Assembly: GCA_964471825.1 (NCBI GenBank)
Contig: CAYYKD010000009.1
Span: 56,873 to 120,872 of the forward strand
Source of the DNA: CAYYKD01 sp964471825
GTDB lineage: Bacteria > Spirochaetota > GWE2-31-10 > CAYYKD01
Length of the DNA stretch: 64,000 nt
Direction: 5' to 3'
The notes under the pieces were generated by a model, which had not been told where the DNA came from, did no database searches, and was given only the letters and a program-made list of their open reading frames with translations. The position numbers and the translations under genes were made by a program. This document shows positions 8,166 to 18,161 of the stretch, one piece after another. Within the stretch, counting starts at the first letter, position 1. The number at the start of each line of letters is the position of its first letter.

Positions 8166-9392
8166 ATGAATAATAGAGTTGTAGTAACAGGGATGGGTAT
8201 AGTTTCATGTCTTGGAAATGATCTGGATACAGTTAGTGATTCTCTAAAAAATGGAAAACCTGGCTATGAGATAGACAATGAACGGAATGACTACAAATTC
8301 AGATGCCCCATAACAGGAACAATAAAAAACTTCGATAGTGCAAAGTACTTAGATAGAAAAAAAAGAAAAACTATGTCAGAGTCAACACTTTGGGCATACG
8401 CTTCAGCAGAGGACGCCATTAAAGATTCAGGCCTCACTGCTGAAATGATCAAATCAACAGAAACAGGTGTTATCTTTGGACATGATTCTGTTGCAAAGCC
8501 ATCTATAGATATGTATAAAGAACTTATGGAATATAAAGAAACAAAGATGCTTGGTTCAGGCTATATTTTTAAGATGATGAACTCAACAGTATCTATGAAT
8601 CTCAGTACACTTTTTCAAACACAGGGTGCAAACTGGTCTATAGCCGGAGCCTGTGCATCAGGTGCACATGCTATAGGTCACGCCTTTGATCTTATAAAAA
8701 ATGGACATCAGGAAAGGGTGATTTGTGGAGGTGCACAGGAGATAAACTGGGAAATAATGGCCAGTTTTGATGCTCTCGGAGCGTTCTCAACCTACATCGA
8801 CACTCCACAGACTGCCTCCAGACCATTTGACAAAAATAGAACAGGCCTTGTTCCATCAGGCGGAGCCGCTGCAATAATTCTTGAACGACTCGATCTTGCT
8901 CTTGCAAGAGGTGCTAAGATCTACGGAGAGGTTCTTGGTTATGCATTCTCGGCTGACGGTGAAGATATGTCTAGTCCTAACGGAATAGGTGCACAGGTTG
9001 CTATCAATAAACTTCTTAAAAATACCGGGGTAAAACCGGAACAAGTAGACTACATCAATGCCCACGCAACAAGCACACCGGCCGGTGATGAAAAAGAGGC
9101 AACTGCCATCTATTCTGTATTTGGTGATAAACCATTCGTTTCCTCTACAAAGTCAATGACCGGACATGAATGCTGGATGGCCGGAGCAAGCGAGATCATC
9201 TACTCACTACTTATGATGAGAGACAATTTCATTGCACCAAACATCAATTTTACTGAAGGTGAAGGTTTTGCGGCTAAGATAAAAATTGCAAAGACCAGAA
9301 TTGACACTAAAATTAATACCTTTGTTTCAAACTCATTCGGTTTTGGCGGTACTAATGCAGCATTAATGATAAAGAGGTTTGAAAAAGCGTGA
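8166..9392 (+). CDS. FabB-like beta-ketoacyl-ACP synthase
   Basis: 408-residue condensing enzyme with an intact Cys-His-His set: C163 in AGACASGAHAIG, H300 in NAHATSTPAGD and H334 in STKSMTGHE. The wording GANWSIAGACAS...QEINWEIMASFDALGAFST follows FabB more than FabF. It extends acyl-ACP with malonyl-ACP. Aryl-polyene clusters carry a ketosynthase of this sort (ApeO-like), and the neighbours here, a ketoreductase and a polyene-type oxidoreductase, fit that. Strong ribosome site GAGGAAGA before the ATG. It overlaps the next gene by 4 nt, so translation is coupled. Ordinary fatty-acid KAS I is the alternative. Confidence 0.88.
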   Translation: MNNRVVVTGMGIVSCLGNDLDTVSDSLKNGKPGYEIDNERNDYKFRCPITGTIKNFDSAKYLDRKKRKTMSESTLWAYASAEDAIKDSGLTAEMIKSTETGVIFGHDSVAKPSIDMYKELMEYKETKMLGSGYIFKMMNSTVSMNLSTLFQTQGANWSIAGACASGAHAIGHAFDLIKNGHQERVICGGAQEINWEIMASFDALGAFSTYIDTPQTASRPFDKNRTGLVPSGGAAAIILERLDLALARGAKIYGEVLGYAFSADGEDMSSPNGIGAQVAINKLLKNTGVKPEQVDYINAHATSTPAGDEKEATAIYSVFGDKPFVSSTKSMTGHECWMAGASEIIYSLLMMRDNFIAPNINFTEGEGFAAKIKIAKTRIDTKINTFVSNSFGFGGTNAALMIKRFEKA

Positions 9393-10891
9393 AATACGAT
9401 TATCTTATTATCGGAAGCGGACTAGGCGGACTTGCACTAGGTATTATTCTAGCTAAGGAAAATAAAAAAGTACTTATACTTGAACAACACTACAAACCCG
9501 GCGGTTACCTGCATTCATTCTCAAGAAAGGGCAACCAATTTGAGACCGGTTTCCATTTTGCCCCCGAGCTTGATAGTGATCAAATTTTAAATATGTACTG
9601 GGGTTATCTGGGGATCCTAGATAAAATAGATCTGCTCAAATACAACCCGCAAAATTTTCATACCCTTATTTTTCCCGATTTCAAACTTGAGTTACCATCC
9701 GGTATTGATAACATCAGACAAGTGGTTAAAGGCAAATTTCCCTCTGAGTCGCAAAAGATAGACACCTATTTTGATAAACTAAAAGAGCTTAAGACCTATT
9801 TTACATTCTTTAATAGAGATCATAAAGGAGACATGGATAAGGAACACAAGTCCTTTGAATTGACCCTAACCGACTTTTTTAATCAATTAAATATCTCTGC
9901 AGAACTCAGAGCGGTACTTTCTGCACACTCATTTCTATACGGTGTACCACCGAAAAACGCTCCGCTTGGAACACATGCGATTTTTTCTAACGCAGTTTAC
10001 TCTTCAGCCTACGACATTGAAGGTGGTGGAGATGCTCTGATTAACGCACTTGTTCAGAGTTTTAAGGAAAATGGCGGTGAAATACTCCTTCGAAAAGAGG
10101 TTAGAGAGATCACAATGAATGATAAAATTGCAACAGGTGTGATATGCAATGATGATACTCACTATGAAGCTGATAATCTTGTATCCGCTATAAATCCTCA
10201 AACTACAATAGACCTTTTTAAAGAGAATCCTTTTAGATCGGTCTATTCAAGTAGAATTAAAGAGATGCCTAACACCTCATCTCATTTTGGGCTTTACGCA
10301 TTGATCGATGATCCTTCTCTTGATACAGTTAAACACGATACACTTTTTTTCCCTGACTATAACATTGATTCTATGTATGATAACCCGATATCCGGAAATG
10401 ATAAGGGGCATTTTTTATACACAACCATCCCGACAGCACGACTTGGCAAGAAGGATAATTTTCATATCATTGAGACTCTTAGTATAGACAATTGGAACAA
10501 CTACTCAAAGTGGAGTAACACTAGATTTGGAAAAAGGCCTGAGGATTATAAAGAGTTTAAAGAGAGTTCATGCCAAAAAGTAATTGACCAACTACAGTCA
10601 ATCTTCAAATTAAAAAAAGAAAATATCTCTTTCTACGAAGGTTCAACCCCTCTTACAAACTACCATTTTACCAAAAGCCCATCTGGATCAATGTATGGTA
10701 TTCAACACAATATTGATCAAATGCGTGCACCAATTAGAGCTAGAACCAAAGTTCCAAACCTATTTCTCACAGGACAGTCACTAATTTTCCCGGGTATTGT
10801 AGGTGTTACAATAACAAGTTTTGTAACCGCCTGCGAGATGTTTGGTATGGAATATGTCTTTAATAAAATAGACGGCCTATCTAATAATTAG
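9389..10891 (+). CDS. FAD-dependent oxidoreductase of the phytoene desaturase / retinol saturase family
   Basis: 500 residues. The N-terminus has the dinucleotide motif IIGSGLGGLALG (about residues 7-18) followed by EQHYKPGG. The C-terminus has the FAD-closing segment NLFLTGQSLIFPGIVGVT. This pattern belongs to the CrtI/CrtISO/RetSat family acting on conjugated polyenes. Members occur beside ketosynthases in flexirubin-type clusters, where the precise step is not firmly known to me. Position directly after a ketosynthase, overlapping by 4 nt, argues for action on a polyene acyl chain rather than on a carotenoid; no carotenoid genes are in the window. Its last 11 nt overlap the convergent rubrerythrin gene. 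Confidence 0.82.
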   Translation: MKYDYLIIGSGLGGLALGIILAKENKKVLILEQHYKPGGYLHSFSRKGNQFETGFHFAPELDSDQILNMYWGYLGILDKIDLLKYNPQNFHTLIFPDFKLELPSGIDNIRQVVKGKFPSESQKIDTYFDKLKELKTYFTFFNRDHKGDMDKEHKSFELTLTDFFNQLNISAELRAVLSAHSFLYGVPPKNAPLGTHAIFSNAVYSSAYDIEGGGDALINALVQSFKENGGEILLRKEVREITMNDKIATGVICNDDTHYEADNLVSAINPQTTIDLFKENPFRSVYSSRIKEMPNTSSHFGLYALIDDPSLDTVKHDTLFFPDYNIDSMYDNPISGNDKGHFLYTTIPTARLGKKDNFHIIETLSIDNWNNYSKWSNTRFGKRPEDYKEFKESSCQKVIDQLQSIFKLKKENISFYEGSTPLTNYHFTKSPSGSMYGIQHNIDQMRAPIRARTKVPNLFLTGQSLIFPGIVGVTITSFVTACEMFGMEYVFNKIDGLSNN

Positions 10892-11456
10892 CTTTAAATA
10901 GCTCAAAATACGCTTGCGGATGTTCACAAGCCGGACATTTCTCAGGAGCAGTTTCCCCTTCATGTATATGTCCGCACTCTATACAGACCCACTTCACTTT
11001 TGAATTCTTTTTGAATACAGTTTTATTTTTTACATTCTCATATAAAGCCCTGTATCTGGCTTCATGTTCAGCTTCAATTATTGCAATCAACCTATAAACT
11101 GCAGCAATAACAGGAAAACCCTCTTTTTCTGCTGTATCGGCAAATGCAGGATAGAGTTCTGTATGCTCCTCTTTTTCACCATCAGCAGCAGCTTTTAGAT
11201 TTTCCAAAGTAGAACCTGTAATACCAGCCGGATATGATGCAGTTATTTCAACCATACCGCCCTCTAGAAAGTTAAAAAACCTCTTAGCATGTACCCTCTC
11301 ATTCTCTGATGTCTCTAAAAACACCCTTGATATCTGTTCAAATCCCTCTTTTTTCGCCTGTTTTGCAAAAAAAGAATACCTATTTCTAGCCTGTGACTCG
11401 CCTGCAAATGATTTCAGAAGATTTTTTTCAGTTTCTGTTCCTTTTACACTTTTCAT
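10881..11456 (-). CDS. rubrerythrin
   Basis: 191 residues. A ferritin-like di-iron domain is followed by a rubredoxin domain. Iron ligands appear in FAGESQARNRY, ETSENERVHAKRF, KEEHTELY and IIEAEHEARY. The rubredoxin part has CIECGH and CPACEH. It reduces hydrogen peroxide in anaerobes and protects against oxidative stress. The start at MKSVKGTE is chosen because AGAGGG lies just upstream; the longer frame to 11513 has no support. It converges on, and overlaps by 11 nt, the polyene oxidoreductase gene, and is divergent from the histidine kinase. Confidence 0.93.
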   Translation of the reverse strand: MKSVKGTETEKNLLKSFAGESQARNRYSFFAKQAKKEGFEQISRVFLETSENERVHAKRFFNFLEGGMVEITASYPAGITGSTLENLKAAADGEKEEHTELYPAFADTAEKEGFPVIAAVYRLIAIIEAEHEARYRALYENVKNKTVFKKNSKVKWVCIECGHIHEGETAPEKCPACEHPQAYFELFKANY

Positions 11457-11751
11457 AAATACCCTCTTATATATAAATTTTAATCTCTTACACCTGAAAA
11501 CACCAAACATCAATTTAAAACTTAAAATTAGTTATAAAAATTTTATAAAACAACTATTTTTTAGACTTAATAAAAAAAAAATATGAAGTATTTAAAGGTG
11601 CATAGAAACTAATATATATATTCTTACATAGTAAGTCAATTATAAGTCAATTAATAATTGTAAAATATAATATTTTATAGTATAAATATAAAAAATATTT
11701 TAGTGGCTTTTGTAATACTTGGTTTTTGTAAAAACCTAATCAGGAAAATTA

Positions 11752-13498
11752 ATGAAAATGATAGAAATAATAGCCGGTGACAGAACTTTAGAATTTGAAA
11801 AGAGGACTTTTAATCTTATCTCATTATCAGCCTCATTTGCTTATATAATTTTCTTTATCACTGGTTTATTAAAAGCAGGCTTTAATTCTAGCACTTTAAT
11901 CGTGTTATCAATTGCAGTTTTAATGATAACTTCATTTATAATATCAAGATTTTTTCTTAAAACAGAATTTGCTATCTTTTTATCTATTACCACCTATATG
12001 CTTATAGGGATCCCATTCTACTGGATATCTGGGGGGGGGATTAACGGTTATGCCCCATACGATATTTTTGTTTTTTTTGCTGCAATGATTATATTTTTAA
12101 AGAACAAAATCAGACTACTTTTTATTATATCTACTACATTTATACTGTTTGTATTATTCCTATTCTACGACATAAATTTCTTTACGATATTCTCCGATAA
12201 TAATATGAGTTCAAATGCTTTTTTCATAATTGAGCGATTTATACATTTTATAGTGCCGGTTATTGTAATTACAATAATAATTACAATAGTAATCAACAGA
12301 TACGAATATAAAAAACTTCTTACAGAAATCTATCTAAAGAAATCTGAATCTGCCAGAGATGAAGCATATAAAGCTCAATCTGTAAAAGAACGATTCCTTT
12401 CAAATATGTCCCACCAAATGCGGACACCACTTAACTCAATAATGGGATTCTGTGAACTAATAGGAATGACAACTCTAGATGAAGAGCAACAAAGCTATCA
12501 AAACATGATCAAAGCTTCATCTAACAAGCTCCTTGATATAATAAATGATCTACTAGATATCACTTCGATGGATGCAGGAGATTTTCATATTACTAACTCT
12601 GAATTCAAACTAGCAATGCTGATTAATAAAGTTAAAAAAGAGTGTGATGAAACAAATTTTAAAGGCGAACTATCAGTCAAAGTTATTATTGATGATGATA
12701 TTCCTCAAATAATTATTTCAGATGAGATTAGACTACATAAAATTCTTAAAAATCTTTTAACTAATGCCATAAATTACTCAGAAAAAGGAAAGATACTTGT
12801 TCATTGCAAAAAAAAGTCAATTAATAATAAAAATTTCCTAGAAGTAAATGTGATTGACTCAGGACTAGGAATTCCAAATGATAGAATGGATGAAATATTT
12901 ACTAAGTTTTGCAGACTTGATGATTCGAAAACAGCAAAGGTTGACGGAGTCGGGATAGGCTTAGCATTATCAAAAAAAATTGTAACTCTTCTGGGGGGTG
13001 AGATCGGTTGTGAGAATAACAAAGAAAAAGGAAGCAGATTTTTCTTTACAATTCCCTTAACTGATGGCTCACAAAGTTTCACCGAATATAACAAAGTAAA
13101 AAATATACTAAGCTCTACAAAAAAAGTATTAGTCGNNNNNNNNNNATAATGAGATGAATAAAAAAATGCTTGGCGAAATATTAAATCGGCTAAATATTCC
13201 CGTAGATTTTGCTATTAACGGAGATGAAGCAATTAAAAAATTTATGATATCTCCTTATAGTTTAATTTTAATGGACCTTGATCTTCCAATTAAAAACGGT
13301 TTTGAAGTAACAGAGGAAATAAGGCTTAAAGAATTAAACGCAGGATTATTAAGAACTCCGATTATCGCTGTTACCGCCGGTGCAATGCCTGAAAACAGAG
13401 AAAAATGCTTCAAAGCAGGGATGGATGATTTTGTTACTAAACCGCTTAAAATGGATAAAATAAAAGAACTCATATCCAAGTATACTATAAATAAATGA
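11752..13498 (+). CDS. hybrid sensor histidine kinase / response regulator (split by an assembly gap)
   Basis: Several N-terminal membrane helices (residues ~20-180) lead to a short coiled segment and a kinase core: H-box NMSHQMRTPLNS, N-box LKNLLTNAINYS, G1 DSGLGIP and G2 GVGIGLALSKK. A receiver domain follows: LILMDLDLPIKNGFEV, VTAGAM and the switch lysine in FVTKPLK. The 10-N run at 13136-13145 falls exactly where the receiver's VDD should be; with 6 nt restored the text would read VLVVDDNEMNKKM. So this is one gene, not two. The signal is unknown. The stop overlaps the dus start (ATGA). Confidence 0.85.
13136..13145. other. assembly gap (10 N)
   Basis: Run of exactly ten N inside the histidine kinase gene. 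Taken literally it throws the receiver out of frame, so its length is a placeholder. Confidence 0.98.
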
Positions 13499-14469
13499 GT
13501 ATCTATCCATTATCCTGTGCACCTCTTCAGGGATTTACAGAATGCTATTTCAGAAATATATTTTTAAGACACTTTTCCGGTGTAGACAAATACTACTCGC
13601 CATTTATTGTAACTGTGAAGTCTGATATTCTAAACAAAACATTATTTAACGATATACAGCCTATCCGAAATAAAAATGTTTCATTAGTACCCCAGATTCT
13701 TACAAACAATCCAGATGACATGATAAAAACTACCAACTATATTAAACAGCTAGGTTATAATTTAATAAACTTTAATTTTGGGTGCCCATTTAGAATGGTA
13801 GTTACCAAAAAACGGGGTGCAGGAATATTAGTATTTCCTGAATATATTAACGATCTTCTTAAAACCGCAGAAAACAGTTTTGATGTTTCAGTCAAACTAA
13901 GACTTGGGCTTAATAACTACGATGATATTGATGCAATAATTCCAATTCTAAACAGCTACAGAATTAAGGAGGTTATAATCCACCCTAGAAGTGCAAAAGA
14001 TATGTATGAAAAACCTGTCAACCTTTATAAATTTGGAGAAATACTACACAAAATCAATTCGCCGGTCATCTACAATGGTGATATTTTCTCTCTAAGCTCA
14101 TACAACAAAATAATCAAATTATTTCCGGATATCAAAGGTGTTATGCTTGGTAGAGGATTGTTGATCAATCCGTTTCTGCCGGAGGAGATTAAAACCGGTT
14201 CAGAAGTTAACTTAATAGAAAAAAAAGAAAGGTTTTTACTTTTTTTTAAAGAACTATCAGATTATTTTATGTCAAAGTATAAAGGTGAGAAGCAAACGCT
14301 TGGAAAATTAAAAAGTTACTGGGAATATTGGGGATGGAATATTGAAAAAGAAAACTCCATTCAAAACACAACGATAAATCAGACACTACTAAAGAACATT
14401 TTTAGAGCTAAGGATATTAAGGATTATTTTTATTATTCATATCAAATCATTGAGGCAGGTATTTTTTAA
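13495..14469 (+). CDS. tRNA-dihydrouridine synthase (Dus family)
   Basis: 324 residues, FMN-dependent TIM barrel. Family markers: SCAPLQGFTECYFR at the N-terminus, NFNFGCPFRMVVTKKRGAGIL (the N-x-GCP motif with the catalytic Cys), VKLRLGL, IIHPRS, VIYNGDI and GVMLGRGLLINPFL. It reduces uridine to dihydrouridine in tRNA D-loops. The subgroup (DusA/B/C) cannot be assigned from sequence reading. It overlaps the histidine kinase stop by 4 nt, an arrangement that implies coupling but not a shared function. Confidence 0.88.
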   Translation: MSIYPLSCAPLQGFTECYFRNIFLRHFSGVDKYYSPFIVTVKSDILNKTLFNDIQPIRNKNVSLVPQILTNNPDDMIKTTNYIKQLGYNLINFNFGCPFRMVVTKKRGAGILVFPEYINDLLKTAENSFDVSVKLRLGLNNYDDIDAIIPILNSYRIKEVIIHPRSAKDMYEKPVNLYKFGEILHKINSPVIYNGDIFSLSSYNKIIKLFPDIKGVMLGRGLLINPFLPEEIKTGSEVNLIEKKERFLLFFKELSDYFMSKYKGEKQTLGKLKSYWEYWGWNIEKENSIQNTTINQTLLKNIFRAKDIKDYFYYSYQIIEAGIF

Positions 14470-14474
14470 CAAGT

Positions 14475-15497
14475 CTAAAGGATAAGCATACTATCACCAT
14501 AACTAAAAAATCTATACTTTTTATCTACAGCATAGCTATAGAGTTCTTTTAGTTTATCTAATCCAATCAAGGATGACACCAATACAGCCAGAGAAGACTT
14601 TGGAGTATGAAAATTTGTAAATAATCCGGAAGCAATCTTAAACTTATAACCCGGATAAATGTAAATGCTACTCTCACCTTTACCTGGATGAACTATTCCA
14701 TCAAATACAGTCTCAAGAGTACGAAGACTGGTAGTTCCGACTGGGATAATTTTTTTACCGGATAAAACTGCTTTATTAATAGACTCAGCCTCATGAGGTT
14801 CAATGTAATATTCCTCAGTATGGATCTGATGATTCTCAATATCTTCAGAATAAATTGGTTGAAATGTACCTAATCCTACATGAAGTGAAACAAAGTTATA
14901 TCCGATTTTATGTTCATTTAAGGATTGAAAAATCTTCTCATCAAAATGAAGCCCCGCTGTAGGTGCGGCTGATGATCCCGGCGTTTTACCAAAGAGAGTT
15001 TGATATCTCACTTTATCGATCTGATCCGGCACTTTTTTTATATAAGGCGGTAGGGGGATCTCACCCCACTTGTCAAAATATGCTAAATCCAATTCGTTAT
15101 CTATTGGTTCAACCACTTTAACACCATTATTAAGTGATTCAATAACCCTGCATATCAGCCCACCATTAATAACTATTTCTGTTCCCTGCTTATATTTCTT
15201 TGAACTATCTGTAATTATTTCAAATCTATTCTTAGAAATAATTCGAGTTACTAAAATCTCACCCTTAGTTCCGGTGCTCTTCTTTTCTACCATAAACCTT
15301 GCAGGGATAACCTTAGAATTATTAAATACAAGATGATAATTATCATCTATAAAATTCGTTAGGTCAACAGTCATTGCGTCTACTATTTTTCCTGACTGCC
15401 TATAATAAACAAGCATTTTAGAATCAGACCTTTTATCTGTTGGATTCTGTGCTATCAGCTCTTCCGGCACATAGAAATCAAATTCATCCGTTTTCAT
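14475..15497 (-). CDS. queA: S-adenosylmethionine:tRNA ribosyltransferase-isomerase QueA
   Basis: 340 residues, full length for QueA. Markers: FDFYVPEELIAQNPTDKRSDSKML, FNNSKVIPARF, GEILVTR, GSSAAPTAGLHF, VSLHVGLGTFQPI and GTTSLRTLET. It adds the cyclopentene ring precursor from SAM to 7-aminomethyl-7-deazaguanine at tRNA position 34, making epoxyqueuosine. Last gene of a tightly packed minus-strand set (LysM lipoprotein, glgA, SpoIID lipoprotein, queA), with a 4-nt overlap at its start. Confidence 0.95.
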   Translation of the reverse strand: MKTDEFDFYVPEELIAQNPTDKRSDSKMLVYYRQSGKIVDAMTVDLTNFIDDNYHLVFNNSKVIPARFMVEKKSTGTKGEILVTRIISKNRFEIITDSSKKYKQGTEIVINGGLICRVIESLNNGVKVVEPIDNELDLAYFDKWGEIPLPPYIKKVPDQIDKVRYQTLFGKTPGSSAAPTAGLHFDEKIFQSLNEHKIGYNFVSLHVGLGTFQPIYSEDIENHQIHTEEYYIEPHEAESINKAVLSGKKIIPVGTTSLRTLETVFDGIVHPGKGESSIYIYPGYKFKIASGLFTNFHTPKSSLAVLVSSLIGLDKLKELYSYAVDKKYRFFSYGDSMLIL

Positions 15498-16666
15498 TTG
15501 ATATGAACAACCTCCGTACCGGGATAATAAAACTGAAGAATCCTTTTATAATCATACCCTTTTAATGCCATACCTTGAGCTCCCCACTGGCTTAAACCTA
15601 CACCGTGACCAAAACCTCTGCCATCAAATTGAATTGTTCTCTTCTCTTGATCAAATGTAATTGTAAATTTATTACTTTTAAACTTAATCAGACCTATCTT
15701 CCATCTTATATCTTTTGGAGTAAACACCTTATCTTCAATCAAAAATCGTGAAACCAGCCCTTTTTCAGAGTATTCTATGATTGCTACATCGGGTTCTTCA
15801 AAAATATCAAATATTTTTTTAAAGTCTTCATAACTCATAGTATATGTCCATCTATAGCCGGGAAAATCTTTTGAATAAGGATCTTCTTTGCCAACGAGAT
15901 ATGGTTTATCTGCACTAGCACCAAAATATTCTCTACCTGAAACAATTTCTCCACCTGAGTTCGCATGAAAAAAAGTTACAACGGGTTGACCGGAATATGT
16001 TAAAATCTTATTCTTTGTAAAACCAACAGCATTTTTTATTTTAAAAAACAAGCCATATTTCATTGCTTTATTTAAACCATGATAGACCTGATAATTAGTG
16101 GTGTTATCCAGATCAAAGTTTTTTTCATTATAGTTTCTGTTTACACTATACAGGGCGTAGGTCCTAGAGATTATTGCCTGTGATTTTAACGCCTCATCCA
16201 TAAAATAAATCGGCATTTCTGATGGCACAACCGATATTAGATATGTTTCAATTGGAACTATATTAATTACTTCAATTTCATTATTTAGAGCAGTTATTAT
16301 AAAATAACCGGGATATAAACGATCATTCATCTTAATCAATTTCTTGTCAGGCTGCAACACTCTCAGCTGACTATTAAATGGATACCCATTCAATAAAACA
16401 GAACCATCCGTGTTTACTTCAAATATTATACTATCAGATTTTTTTATGAAATTATAAATTTCACCGGTTATATAATCATCTGAAATCAATTCTCTAGTGT
16501 TTTCTATCACAACCTTTTTGTTATTAATTATTTTTACTCTTATTTCTCGAGAGTCATAGGTATCCTTTATCAAATTTTCAACTGTCCCTTTACATGAAAA
16601 AACACAAACAATTATTAAGAATATAAACAAGATTTTAAATGATTTAAACTTCAAATTCAAAATCAT
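15494..16666 (-). CDS. SpoIID/LytB-domain lipoprotein
   Basis: 390 residues. Hydrophobic N-terminus ending VCVFSC (lipobox, Cys ~25). The SpoIID core shows VVPSEMPIYFMDEALKSQAIISRTYALYS, with the conserved Glu of this fold, then NSGGEIVSGREYF and GRGFGHGVGLSQWGAQGMA. SpoIID proteins are lytic transglycosylases acting on denuded peptidoglycan; homologues in non-sporulating bacteria act in the envelope, often at division. It overlaps glgA upstream and queA downstream by 4 nt each, an operon by layout. Confidence 0.88.
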   Translation of the reverse strand: MILNLKFKSFKILFIFLIIVCVFSCKGTVENLIKDTYDSREIRVKIINNKKVVIENTRELISDDYITGEIYNFIKKSDSIIFEVNTDGSVLLNGYPFNSQLRVLQPDKKLIKMNDRLYPGYFIITALNNEIEVINIVPIETYLISVVPSEMPIYFMDEALKSQAIISRTYALYSVNRNYNEKNFDLDNTTNYQVYHGLNKAMKYGLFFKIKNAVGFTKNKILTYSGQPVVTFFHANSGGEIVSGREYFGASADKPYLVGKEDPYSKDFPGYRWTYTMSYEDFKKIFDIFEEPDVAIIEYSEKGLVSRFLIEDKVFTPKDIRWKIGLIKFKSNKFTITFDQEKRTIQFDGRGFGHGVGLSQWGAQGMALKGYDYKRILQFYYPGTEVVHIK

Positions 16667-18141
16667 CGCAGTCTTCTCTTATTATCAATTGCCATAGTAT
16701 AAAGCTTCTCATATTCTCTTGCAGCGTCATCCCAGCAAAACTTCTGAGTCATTGCCTGTTTGATCATATTGATAATATGTGGTTTGCGATCATAATAAGT
16801 ACTTACAGCCCAACCGACAGTATAATACACGGCGTGTTTTGAGTATTCCCAGAATTTAAACCCTGTCCCAGTTCCTTCCTGCTCATTATAATTAACAACA
16901 GTGTCATCAAGACCACCAACTGCTCTAACTATTGGTAAAGTTCCATACCTTAACGAATAAATCTGATTGAGTCCGCAAGGTTCATATCTTGAAGGCATCA
17001 AAAAGAAATCAGCCCCTGCTTCGACAAGATGAGCCAACCTGTTATCATAACCAATATAAGAACCAATTTTTCCTGGATAGACTGAAGGTAACCATCTAAA
17101 ATAATCCTCTAGAAACTTATCCCCTGATCCAACTATAACAAATTGAACTCGCATTGATTTTACAATATCCTCAATTGTTCTATGTAAAAGCTCTAGCCCC
17201 TTCTGATCTGAAAACCTGCTGACAATACCAATAATTGGAATATCCTCATCTACCTCTAAAAGAAAATCAGATTGCAACTTTTTTTTACATAGTCTCTTAG
17301 GTACAATATCGTTTACGCTATAATTACATGGAATAAGGTTATCAGTTTCAGGATTCCACTCATCATAATTTACACCATTGATAATACCTGTAAAAAATTC
17401 TTTTTTATCATTAAGATAAGGTGAAAGTCCACACCCCTCACTTGAGTATCTAACCTCATCAGCGTATTTTTTACTTACAGTATTTACAGCATCTGCATAG
17501 ACTATTCCACCTTTCATAAAGTTGATCGCCCCATATGCTTCAAATTTATCAGAAGTAAAATTACCTTTACCTATCCCGATGTACCCCAGATGTTCTGAAG
17601 GGTATACCCCTTGATAACCAATATTATGAATCGTAAAGACACTTGCAGCTTTTCCAAGTATAGGGTCATTCCAATGCCATATTTTTAGGTATGCTGCAGA
17701 TAGTGCAGTCTGCCAGTCATTAGAATGAACAATATCAGGTGAGAAACCTGTATCCTTACAAATTTGTAAAGCAGCCCTTGTTAAAAAAGCAAATCTTCTT
17801 GGATTATCTGAATAATCATTATAATACTCATCATGATACAGACCGGATCTATCAAAATACAGTTTATAATCTACAAGATATACAACTATTTCATCGAGAA
17901 TCAATTTATATACTGAGCACCACTCTTCACGGTCCCCCATCCAAACGCAACATGAATCAAATAACTTATCAATACGAAATCCATTGAGATTAGCAAAAGA
18001 GTAAAATGGTATTACAACTCTAACATCATGCCCTCTCTTTTTTAGAGCTTTTGGTAACGCGTGTGCAACATCTGCTAACCCACCGGACTTTGCTATTGGT
18101 GTCATCTCACTTGATATAAAAAGGATGTTGTTTTTTATCAT
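16663..18141 (-). CDS. glgA: glycogen synthase GlgA
   Basis: 492 residues, GT5 family. The ADP-glucose-binding KSGGLADV lies at residues 18-25, followed by ALPKALKKRGHDVRVVIP. The C-terminal half has IGIVSRFSDQKGLELL and the retaining-glycosyltransferase motif EPCGLNQIYSLRYG...VGGLDDTV. It extends alpha-1,4-glucan from ADP-glucose. The usual partners glgB and glgC are not in the window. It is embedded between two envelope lipoprotein genes, which is unusual company but may be only operon packing. Confidence 0.95.
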   Translation of the reverse strand: MIKNNILFISSEMTPIAKSGGLADVAHALPKALKKRGHDVRVVIPFYSFANLNGFRIDKLFDSCCVWMGDREEWCSVYKLILDEIVVYLVDYKLYFDRSGLYHDEYYNDYSDNPRRFAFLTRAALQICKDTGFSPDIVHSNDWQTALSAAYLKIWHWNDPILGKAASVFTIHNIGYQGVYPSEHLGYIGIGKGNFTSDKFEAYGAINFMKGGIVYADAVNTVSKKYADEVRYSSEGCGLSPYLNDKKEFFTGIINGVNYDEWNPETDNLIPCNYSVNDIVPKRLCKKKLQSDFLLEVDEDIPIIGIVSRFSDQKGLELLHRTIEDIVKSMRVQFVIVGSGDKFLEDYFRWLPSVYPGKIGSYIGYDNRLAHLVEAGADFFLMPSRYEPCGLNQIYSLRYGTLPIVRAVGGLDDTVVNYNEQEGTGTGFKFWEYSKHAVYYTVGWAVSTYYDRKPHIINMIKQAMTQKFCWDDAAREYEKLYTMAIDNKRRLR

Positions 18142-18161
18142 TATTCTGCCTATTATTTAAT

